NCBI GenBank assembly: GCA_938008925.1
Contig: CALLIQ010000669.1
Location: forward strand, 1 to 10,794
Origin: an uncultured Acidimicrobiales bacterium
GTDB lineage: Bacteria > Actinomycetota > Acidimicrobiia > Acidimicrobiales > SZUA-35
DNA length: 10,794 bases
Reading direction: 5' to 3'
In this document: in pieces, positions 1-5,910 of the stretch
Position numbering within the stretch: the first letter of the stretch is position 1
Layout: each line of letters opens with the position of its first letter
Program-made: the position numbers and the translations under genes
Notes under the pieces: generated by a model
Databases searched by the model: none
The model's input: only the letters and a program-made list of their open reading frames with translations
What the model was told of the DNA's origin: nothing

Positions 1-50
1 AGGGCGGTCGCGCCGAGCATGCCGAGCGCACCGATGTCGGCCTGGTTCAT
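1..50 (-). CDS. Probable ABC transporter permease, N-terminal fragment cut by the window edge
   Basis: Only the first 16 codons are visible (MNQADIGALGMLGATA), and the gene runs off the left edge. Its ATG overlaps the TGA of the upstream ABC ATPase in an ATGA arrangement, which implies one operon and translational coupling. The visible residues turn hydrophobic after residue 7, as expected for a first membrane segment. Because the ATPase resembles the FetA/YbbL type, the natural partner would be a FetB/YbbM (UPF0014) permease. That identity is inferred from context; the fragment is too short to recognise by itself. Confidence 0.5.
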   Translation of the reverse strand, partial: MNQADIGALGMLGATA

Positions 51-730
51 GCCTCGGGCTCCCAGAAGTCATCGTCGTCGTGGACGTGGCCCATCGCGTC
101 GTGGGGCCCGTCGGCTGCGATGGCGCCGTCGACGACTTGCACGAGATGATCGGCGACCCGGCGAACCTGGGAGCGATCGTGACTGACCCACACCGCCGTG
201 TTGCCGGCGTCGACGAAGTCACGGACAAGGTGTTCGATCACATGCACGCTGTCTGCGTCGAGCGCCGAGGTCGGTTCGTCGAGGAGCAACACGGACGGCT
301 CGGTGGCCAACGTCCGGGCCAGGCAGAGCCGCTGCGCCTCACCACCCGAAAGGGTGCGGGCGTCGCGTCCTGCGAAATCGGCATCGAGGCCAACCCGCTC
401 GAGCAACGCGGCGACGCCGCCGTCGTCGAGTGCCGGGTCGGCGACGCGGAGATTGTCGGTCGCGGTTCCATCGAACACGGTGGGCCGTTGGAAGACCATG
501 CCGACGCGTCGACGCAGGGACCGTGTCTCCATGGATGCGACGTCGACACCGTCGAAGACGACCGTGCCCGAGTCGACGACGTCGAGTCGGTTGAGCAACC
601 GAAGCAGCGAGCTCTTGCCCGAACCCGATGGGCCGATGATCACCGTGGTCTGGTCGGACGGAATGACCAGATCGATGCCGTGAAGGATGGGAGTGGAGAC
701 TCCAGCGATCTCGAACGCTGGATTCGTCAT
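47..730 (-). CDS. ABC transporter ATP-binding protein, FetA/YbbL-like
   Basis: This 227-residue cytoplasmic ATPase has all the expected motifs: Walker A GPSGSGKS at residues 33-40, Q-loop Gln81, signature LSGGEAQR at 127-134, Walker B VLLLDE at 147-152 and the H-loop His184. It is a single nucleotide-binding domain with a short acidic tail (HDDDDFWEPEA), so it needs a separate permease, and one starts in ATGA overlap with its stop. The segment RRRVGMVFQRPTVFDGTATD resembles the FetA/YbbL subfamily, which in E. coli works with FetB in iron-related export; phosphate or amino-acid importer ATPases are alternatives. The ATG at 730 has a GAGGT ribosome binding site 8 bases upstream. It begins only 31 bases after tRNA-Ile with no visible terminator between, so it may be co-transcribed with the tRNA. 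The ATPase call is firm; the substrate is not known. Confidence 0.9.
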   Translation of the reverse strand: MTNPAFEIAGVSTPILHGIDLVIPSDQTTVIIGPSGSGKSSLLRLLNRLDVVDSGTVVFDGVDVASMETRSLRRRVGMVFQRPTVFDGTATDNLRVADPALDDGGVAALLERVGLDADFAGRDARTLSGGEAQRLCLARTLATEPSVLLLDEPTSALDADSVHVIEHLVRDFVDAGNTAVWVSHDRSQVRRVADHLVQVVDGAIAADGPHDAMGHVHDDDDFWEPEA

Positions 731-761
731 CCGCTCACACCTCGTTCCACCGGAGTTCGCG

Positions 762-835
<74 letters not shown>

Positions 836-858
836 GGGGAGCCGCCACGTTATCGGCT

Positions 859-872
859 CGGGTGAGGACCCG
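859..872 (-). terminator. Small hairpin just after the DUF3566 stop codon
   Basis: On the minus strand CGGGT-CCTC-ACCCG forms a 5-bp stem with a 4-base loop, one base after the TAG stop of the DUF3566 gene. There is no T-tract. It could be a weak 3' end or a stop for exonucleases; readthrough into the tRNA 24 bases further on is plausible. Confidence 0.25.
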
Positions 873-873
873 G

Positions 874-2730
874 CTACTTCGTTTTCTCTGCCGGGACCCG
901 GACGGTCTCTTCCTCGATGACGGTGATCCGAATACCGCCGATGAGGTCGGAGATGAGGTTGAAGACGACCGTGAGCAACACGACCATCACCGACGACGCC
1001 AAGGTGAGCATGCCGGCGATGATGACCGCCGCCCGGAACACGACATCGCCCTTGATCTCGTAGGTGTCGTAGTCGCCGAGCTCCTTGATGAAGTTCTCGA
1101 TGTTCTCCAACGTGCCAGAGGCGATCGCGGCGTTCCACACCAAGACGCTGGCGAGCAACATCGCAGCGAAGAAGGCCAGGTGGAACAGCACGGAGAAGGT
1201 CAGGATCGACCACGGATCGACGTGTCGGAGCACGCGACGGGCCTTGCGCGCCCGGACCTGCTTGCGGCGACGCTGGCGCTTTGACTTCGGCGCTTTCTCG
1301 GCCTGGGTCTTCGCCGTGGCAGCGCCAGCGGCTGCGCCGCCGACGAGGGCGGTGGACGATCCATCGAGGTCGGGGGCGAGCTCGAGATCGACGTCGGCTT
1401 CGTCGAGGTCGATCAGGGCGGTTGCATCCGCCTCGGCCACGTCGGTCTCGACATCGACGAGCGCCGTCGACTCGAACGCTCCGGGGGCGACGCCGGCGGC
1501 GTCGGGATCCGGATCGCTGGCGATGTCCCCGTCGGGGTCGAAGTCAGCCAGATCGTCGGTGAGCAGGTCCGCGGACTCGGTGGACTCGAGGTCGAGACCG
1601 GCGTCGGTCAGATCGACGTCGGGCGCATCGGTGAGATCGACGGCAACGTCGGATTCGTCGGCATCGACATCGTCGAGATCTGTGTCATCGAGGTCGGTGT
1701 CATCCAGATCGGTGTCATCCAGATCGGTGTCGTCCAGCGAGATGTCATCGCCGTCGAGATCCGGGCTGTCGAGATCGAGCATGCCGGCGTCGGCGAGATC
1801 ATCGGTGAGCAGGTCTGCGGACTCGGTCGACTCGAGGTCGAGACCGGCGTCGGTCAGATCGACGTCTGGCGCATCGGTGAGATCGACGGCGACATCGGAT
1901 TCGTCGGCATCGGATTCGTCGAGAGCCGCCTCATCGAGATCGGTGTCGTCGACATCTCCGCCATCGAGACCCGTCTCATCCAGAGCGGTGTCGTCCAGCG
2001 AGATGTCAGGGCTGTCGAGATCAGGGCTGTCGAGATCAGGGCTGTCGAGATCGAGCATGCCGGCGTCGGCGAGATCGGCTTCCGCATCGGCCAGATCGGC
2101 CGCAGTCAGCTCGGTCTCGACGCCGTCGAGCTCATCGAGACCGCCGTCGACCTCGGCGACATCGAACAAGTCGGCTTCGGCCTCGACCTCGCCGACCAAC
2201 TGATCAGCGAAGGCGGCCGCATCGGTGTCGCCGGAATCGACATCAACAGCATCCAGCTCGATGTCGGCATCGAGTTCGTCGATCTCGGCGTCCAGATCGA
2301 TCGTTTCGGAGAGCTCGTCGACGGGTGAAGCATCGTCGACGATGTCCTCGGTGTCCTCGCCGGCCGGATCCTCATCGACAGGGTCCTCAACGACAAGGTC
2401 CTCAACGACAAGGTCCTCGTCGACTGGGGCATCCTCGATCAGGACGTTCTCGACGAGGGCGTCAGCGACGAGATCGTCATCGAGATCGATCTCGTCGAGG
2501 TCGGAATCGGGCGAGAGATCGACATCGGGCGCCTCGGCACTCGCGAGGTCGCTGTCGGCCTCGAGATCAGCCTCATCCGACTCGATCGAGATCTCGTCAG
2601 GGGTGATTTCGATGTCGTCGTCGATCGGCTCCACGAGCGCGCTCGACGGCGCGGGCTCGAATCCGAGCGCTTGGACCAGGTCGTCGTCGATGACCGCCGA
2701 GTCGTTGGACGACACATCATCCGCAGGCAT
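874..2730 (-). CDS. DUF3566 membrane protein with a very long, repetitive Asp-rich N-terminal region
   Basis: This 618-residue protein sits in the position of mycobacterial Rv0007. Residues 1 to about 460 are low-complexity and overwhelmingly Asp, Glu, Leu, Ala and Val, with no visible fold. Residues 219-310 and 311-392 are a tandem duplication. A strongly basic patch follows (PKSKRQRRRKQVRARKARR, 481-499). Then comes the conserved DUF3566 domain: HVDPWSI at 503-509, a first membrane helix about 508-535, a short loop (about 536-563), and a second helix about 565-597 ending in LIGGIRITVIEEE. The basic patch before helix 1 predicts that both termini are cytoplasmic. Rv0007-type proteins are around half this length, so the extra size is the acidic region. 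No ribosome binding site lies upstream of the ATG at 2730, but a -10-like TAGACT ends 7 bases before it, so the mRNA may be leaderless. The function of the family is not established; linkage to gyrA is conserved. Confidence 0.9.
   Translation of the reverse strand: MPADDVSSNDSAVIDDDLVQALGFEPAPSSALVEPIDDDIEITPDEISIESDEADLEADSDLASAEAPDVDLSPDSDLDEIDLDDDLVADALVENVLIEDAPVDEDLVVEDLVVEDPVDEDPAGEDTEDIVDDASPVDELSETIDLDAEIDELDADIELDAVDVDSGDTDAAAFADQLVGEVEAEADLFDVAEVDGGLDELDGVETELTAADLADAEADLADAGMLDLDSPDLDSPDLDSPDISLDDTALDETGLDGGDVDDTDLDEAALDESDADESDVAVDLTDAPDVDLTDAGLDLESTESADLLTDDLADAGMLDLDSPDLDGDDISLDDTDLDDTDLDDTDLDDTDLDDVDADESDVAVDLTDAPDVDLTDAGLDLESTESADLLTDDLADFDPDGDIASDPDPDAAGVAPGAFESTALVDVETDVAEADATALIDLDEADVDLELAPDLDGSSTALVGGAAAGAATAKTQAEKAPKSKRQRRRKQVRARKARRVLRHVDPWSILTFSVLFHLAFFAAMLLASVLVWNAAIASGTLENIENFIKELGDYDTYEIKGDVVFRAAVIIAGMLTLASSVMVVLLTVVFNLISDLIGGIRITVIEEETVRVPAEKTK
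1555..1800 (-). repeat. Second unit of an 82-92 codon tandem duplication in the DUF3566 gene
   Basis: This encodes residues 311-392, beginning DLADAGMLDLDSPDLD and ending ESTESADLLTDD. Over 1551-1666 it differs from 1797-1912 at only about six positions, so the duplication is recent or is being homogenised. The unit is 82 codons long; its neighbour has 92, the difference lying in the internal 15-base arrays. Confidence 0.88.
1681..1740 (-). repeat. Four tandem 15-base units encoding DTDLD repeats
   Basis: Four consecutive 15-base units start at 1681, 1696, 1711 and 1726. The two middle copies (ggtgtcatccagatc on the plus strand) are identical and the outer ones diverged. They encode successive Asp-Thr-Asp-Leu-Asp units. 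The period is a multiple of three, so copy-number change keeps the reading frame. Confidence 0.85.
1801..2076 (-). repeat. First unit of the 82-92 codon tandem duplication in the DUF3566 gene
   Basis: This encodes residues 219-310. It opens with the same DLADAGMLDLDSPDLD and closes with the same ESTESADLLTD as the adjoining unit, directly head-to-tail. Its middle differs from the other unit (extra DSPDL repeats and an ETGLDGGDVDDTDL segment instead of the DTDLD array). Confidence 0.88.
2008..2052 (-). repeat. Three identical 15-base units encoding DLDSP repeats
   Basis: The plus-strand unit agggctgtcgagatc occurs three times without change at 2008, 2023 and 2038, encoding the DLDSPDLDSPDLDSPD run of residues 227-242. 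Perfect identity suggests a recent slippage expansion. Confidence 0.9.
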
Positions 2731-2736
2731 CGGAGC

Positions 2737-2742
2737 AGTCTA
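2737..2742 (-). promoter_or_regulatory. Putative -10 element for leaderless transcription of the DUF3566 gene
   Basis: TAGACT on the minus strand fits TANNNT and is followed by exactly six bases before the ATG, so the expected start point would be the A of the start codon. This would explain the missing ribosome binding site. No convincing -35 hexamer is present. Confidence 0.4.
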
Positions 2743-2785
2743 CGTCGGCATCCCTCTCTCGGCGGGTCACTCCCCCAATCGTCCA

Positions 2786-2808
2786 CCCCGGCCCGTCACC
2801 GGTCGGGG
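2786..2808 (-). terminator. Imperfect GC hairpin over the stop codon of the TadE-like gene
   Basis: CCCCG at 2786-2790 pairs with CGGGG at 2804-2808. There are two further pairs inside after one mismatch, and a 7-base loop that contains most of the TGA stop. No T-tract follows on the minus strand. It may be a weak terminator ahead of the DUF3566 promoter. Confidence 0.3.
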
Positions 2809-3161
2809 GGAACGAGCCTGCGTTCAGCCCGCGCCGTCGCCCGAACACCGTCGATCGACACCGTCACGAAGACCGCTTCGCCGTCGCCCACGAACGAGGT
2901 CAGCATTGCTCCGTTGCGCTCGGCGACCTCTGCGGCTGCGCGCTCACCATCTGCAACACCAGCGAGCGCAGCCGCGTCGGCAGCGCTCTGCGCCTGGCTC
3001 CTCGTGACGACACGGTCGGTCACCCCCACGAGCAACCACGTCACGATGAGCAGCATCGTCAGCGCAATCGACACCGAGAGCACCGCAGACCCGCGCTCTC
3101 GGTCAGGCCTTCCCGGACGTCCTGTCCCTGACGAACAGACCAATGGCCACGTTGATGACAT
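2796..3161 (-). CDS. Orphan TadE/TadG-like (Rv3654c-like) pseudopilin-type protein
   Basis: This 121-residue protein has a short basic N terminus ending in RPDRERGS (18-25), one hydrophobic helix (about 26-47) and then RSQAQSAADAAALAGV (54-69). That pattern is the hallmark of the TadE/TadG-like and Rv3654c-like proteins found in Flp/Tad pilus or secretion loci. The rest (70-121) is a small soluble domain, presumably outside the membrane. The ATG at 3161 has GAGGTGGGGG directly upstream, but that site is in a predicted stem (see 3161-3198). The family normally lives beside TadA/B/C genes; here it lies between gyrA and the DUF3566 gene, with no other pilus gene visible. There is no Glu at the +5 position expected of a processed prepilin, so processing is doubtful. 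The family call is fairly sure; the role is unknown. It may be co-transcribed with gyrA if the hairpin at 3208-3233 is read through. Confidence 0.72.
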   Translation of the reverse strand: MSSTWPLVCSSGTGRPGRPDRERGSAVLSVSIALTMLLIVTWLLVGVTDRVVTRSQAQSAADAAALAGVADGERAAAEVAERNGAMLTSFVGDGEAVFVTVSIDGVRATARAERRLVPPDR

Positions 3162-3198
3162 TCCCCCACCTCGCGGTGCGTCGATCGTCGTGGGGGAA
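3161..3198 (-). promoter_or_regulatory. Stem that hides the ribosome binding site of the TadE-like gene
   Basis: TTCCCCCAC at 3161-3169 and GTGGGGGAA at 3190-3198 (plus strand) are perfect 9-base complements with a 20-base loop. In the mRNA, the 3' arm includes most of the ribosome binding site and the A of the AUG. The fold would block initiation unless opened. The inverted repeat is seen directly; regulation is inferred. Confidence 0.5.
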
Positions 3199-3207
3199 GT
3201 GCTCGAT

Positions 3208-3233
3208 GAGGCGGCGGTGTCAGCCGCCGCCTC
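3208..3233 (-). terminator. Strong GC hairpin after gyrA
   Basis: GAGGCGGCGG at 3208-3217 and CCGCCGCCTC at 3224-3233 form a perfect 10-bp stem with a 6-base loop, starting 8 bases after the gyrA stop. No T-tract follows on the minus strand. GC-rich hairpins lacking T-tracts are common at gene ends in actinobacteria, so this probably ends or attenuates the gyrBA transcript. Confidence 0.6.
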
Positions 3234-3241
3234 GGAGATGA

Positions 3242-5902
3242 TCAGTCGGCGTCTGAGCCAGCGTCGGAATCGTCCGGCTCGGCGGCATCGACGTCGACGT
3301 CGTCGGTACCGGTGTCAGCTGCGGGCTCGGCCGCACTCGATTCGACGGCAGTCGGTTCGGCGGGACTGCCGTCGGCCGTTTCGCCTTCACCGTTGCCTTC
3401 ACTCTCAACGTCGAGGTCGTCGGCGTCCTCGCCCTCGACCGTCAGGCGGCGGGCGACCGCGGCGACTCGTTCGCCGCCGTCCAAGCTCATCACGTTGACG
3501 CCAGTGGCGTCGCGGCCCTGCTCGGACACGGCGCTCACGCTCGTGCGAATCATGACGCCGCTGGTCGAAATCAAGAAGATCTCGTCGGTGGGCGTGACGA
3601 ACATCGCGCCGATCACCTGACCCTTCTTCTCGTTGACCTTCACGCCTCGCACGCCAAGACCGGCTCGGCCCTTCGGCGTGAACAGCTCGGGGTCGGTCCG
3701 CTTGCCGAAGCCCTCGTCGGTCACGATCAGCAGCTGGGTGTCGGGCTTGGCGACGTCCATCGACACGAGTTCATCACCGGCGCGGAACTTCATGCCCCGT
3801 ACGCCGGCCGCGGTTCGACCCATGGCTCGGACCTGGTCCTCGTGGAAACGAAGCGCCTGGCCCTTTCGGGAGAACATGAAGATGTCGTAGACGCCGTTGG
3901 TGGGGACGACCGAGACGAGCTCGTCGCCGTCGTTGAGCTTCACGGCGATGAGGCCAGCCTTGAGCGACGAGTCATAGGCGGTGAACAACGTCTTCTTCAC
4001 GCGGCCCTGGCGGGTGGCGAAGAACAAGAACCGGTTGGTCTCGTAGTCGCGGGTGTCGATGATCGCCTGAATCGTCTCTTCCGGCTCGAGTGGCAGCAGG
4101 TTGACCAATGCCATGCCCCGGGAGGTCCGGCTCGACACCGGGATCTCGTGCGCCTTGATCCGATAGACCTTGCCCCGGTTGGAGAAGAACAACAGATAGG
4201 CGTGCGCGGTGGTGTGGAGCAGGTGCGCGACGAGGTCGTCGTCGTCGTCTTTGAGTTTCGCTCCGGTGACGCCTCGACCGCCACGAGCTTGCGTGCGGAA
4301 CTCCTCAGCGGAGACCGACTTGATGTAGCCCGTGGTGGACAGCGTGACAACGAGATCCTCATCGTCGATCAGGTCTTCGATGTTCATCTCGCCCGGATCG
4401 TTGACGAGCTGTGAGACACGCGGCTCGCCGAACTCTTCCTTGATGGCGAGCAGCTCATCCTTGATGACCTGATCACGAACGAGCGGATCGGCCAAGATGG
4501 CCTCGAACTCGGCGATCAGCGCCTGCTTCTCAGTCAGTTCCTCCTCCAGCTCGACCCGTGCGAGACGAGTGAGCCGGCCGAGGGTCATCGCCAAGATGGC
4601 TTCGGCCTGGTCGGAGGAGAATTCGAACGGGGCCGATTCGAGCGCGGTGCGAGCGTCGGCACGGCTGTCGCTGGCGCGAATCGTGGCGATGATCTCGTCG
4701 AGCACATCGCGTGCTCGGATCAGGCCTTCGAGAATGTGGGCCCGAGCGTTGGCCTTGCGCAGACGCTCGCGGGTACGGCGGGTGATGACGTCGCGCTGGT
4801 GCTCGACATAGGCCTCGAGCAGCTGCTTGAGGTTGAGGGTGCGGGGCACCTCGTCGACCAGCGCCACCATGTTGACGCCAAAGCTGGTCTGCATCGGCGT
4901 GAACTTGTAGAGGTTGTTGAGCACGACCATGGCGGTCGCGTCGCGCTTGAGATCGAAGACCAGGCGGAGCTTGCCCTTGGCCGACTCGTTGCGGATCTCA
5001 CGGATGCCGGTGAGGTCGCCGCGCTCGACCATCTCGGCGGCCTTGCGAGCGATCTGTTCGACCGAGACCTGGTAGGGCACCTCGGTGACGATGATCTGGT
5101 CGGTGGTCTTGCCCTCGACGATCTCGGCGACGGCGCGCATGCGAACCGAACCGCGACCCGTGTGATAGGCGTCGTGGATGCCGACCCGCCCGAGAATCTG
5201 ACCCTTTGTCGGGAAGTCAGGGCCTTTCACGAACTCCATGAGGTCGTCGATCGTCGCCGCCTCGTTGTCGAGGAGGTGGATCGATGCGTCGATCACCTCA
5301 GCGAGGTTGTGCGGCGGAATGTTCGTGGCCATACCGACCGCGATGCCCTGGCTGCCGTTGACCAGCAGGTTCGGGAAGCGGCTCGGGAGAACGACCGGCT
5401 CGTTGTGCTTTCCGTCGAAGTTGTCGCGGAAGTCCACCGTGTCTTCGTCGATGTCGGCGAGCATCGCCATGGCGAGATTCGTGAGCCGGCACTCGGTGTA
5501 GCGGTAGGCGGCGGGAGGATCGTCGGGCGAACCGAAGTTGCCGTGCGGATCGATGAGCGTGTGCCGGAGTGAGAAGGTCTGACCCATCCGCACGAGCGAG
5601 TCGTAGATCGCCGTGTCGCCGTGTGGGTGGTACTTGCCGATCACGTCGCCGACGACGGTGGCGCACTTGACGTGGCTGCGGGCCGGCGTGTGGCCAGCGT
5701 CGTACATCGCCCAGAGAATGCGGCGGTGCACCGGCTTGAGGCCGTCACGAGCATCGGGCAGCGCACGGCTGACGATGACCGACATGGCGTACTCGAGGAA
5801 CGACTGCTCCATCTCGGCTTGGATGGCAATGGGCTCGATCCCGTCAGGGACCTCGGCGATCTCGGTCTCGACGGGTGGATCGTTGGGCGGCAAATCGCTC
5901 AC
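3242..5902 (-). CDS. gyrA: DNA gyrase subunit A
   Basis: This 886-residue breakage-reunion subunit of DNA gyrase works as A2B2 with GyrB to introduce negative supercoils. The catalytic Tyr is Y135 in AYRYTECRL. The quinolone-determining region is GKYHPHGDTAIYDSLVRM (89-106), with Thr97 and Asp101 at the E. coli Ser83 and Asp87 positions, neither a typical resistance residue. The N-terminal winged-helix/tower/coiled-coil part runs to about 505. The C-terminal beta-pinwheel begins with the GyrA box QARGGRG (538-544) and continues in repeated GRxG-type blades to about 820. Residues 822-886 are an acidic, disordered tail. The start is GTG at 5902, with AGGAG five bases upstream; that site overlaps the gyrB stop (TAGGAG), so gyrA is translationally coupled to gyrB with an 8-base gap. 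The family call is certain. Confidence 0.99.
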   Translation of the reverse strand: MSDLPPNDPPVETEIAEVPDGIEPIAIQAEMEQSFLEYAMSVIVSRALPDARDGLKPVHRRILWAMYDAGHTPARSHVKCATVVGDVIGKYHPHGDTAIYDSLVRMGQTFSLRHTLIDPHGNFGSPDDPPAAYRYTECRLTNLAMAMLADIDEDTVDFRDNFDGKHNEPVVLPSRFPNLLVNGSQGIAVGMATNIPPHNLAEVIDASIHLLDNEAATIDDLMEFVKGPDFPTKGQILGRVGIHDAYHTGRGSVRMRAVAEIVEGKTTDQIIVTEVPYQVSVEQIARKAAEMVERGDLTGIREIRNESAKGKLRLVFDLKRDATAMVVLNNLYKFTPMQTSFGVNMVALVDEVPRTLNLKQLLEAYVEHQRDVITRRTRERLRKANARAHILEGLIRARDVLDEIIATIRASDSRADARTALESAPFEFSSDQAEAILAMTLGRLTRLARVELEEELTEKQALIAEFEAILADPLVRDQVIKDELLAIKEEFGEPRVSQLVNDPGEMNIEDLIDDEDLVVTLSTTGYIKSVSAEEFRTQARGGRGVTGAKLKDDDDDLVAHLLHTTAHAYLLFFSNRGKVYRIKAHEIPVSSRTSRGMALVNLLPLEPEETIQAIIDTRDYETNRFLFFATRQGRVKKTLFTAYDSSLKAGLIAVKLNDGDELVSVVPTNGVYDIFMFSRKGQALRFHEDQVRAMGRTAAGVRGMKFRAGDELVSMDVAKPDTQLLIVTDEGFGKRTDPELFTPKGRAGLGVRGVKVNEKKGQVIGAMFVTPTDEIFLISTSGVMIRTSVSAVSEQGRDATGVNVMSLDGGERVAAVARRLTVEGEDADDLDVESEGNGEGETADGSPAEPTAVESSAAEPAADTGTDDVDVDAAEPDDSDAGSDAD

Positions 5903-5910
5903 GAAGGCTC

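Noticed and set aside
2008..2052. Regular short repeats considered as a CRISPR array
   Set aside because: The repeats are contiguous 15-base units without spacers and stay in the reading frame of a protein.
1085..2203. 372-codon open frame on the plus strand, Ser/Arg-rich
   Set aside because: It is the antisense of the Asp-rich repeats: GAC/GAT/CTC-type codons read backwards give Ser and Arg codons. It has no family features.
2740..2751. Four-codon mini-ORF (ATG CCG ACG TAG) after a purine-rich GAGAGAGGG
   Set aside because: The purine stretch is too close to this ATG to be a good ribosome binding site, and the probable transcription start lies downstream of it.
3242..5902. Possibility that the GyrA/GyrB pair is topoisomerase IV (ParC/ParE)
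   Set aside because: The C-terminal domain carries a GyrA box (QARGGRG), and the pair lies in the gyrase position beside recF and dciA.
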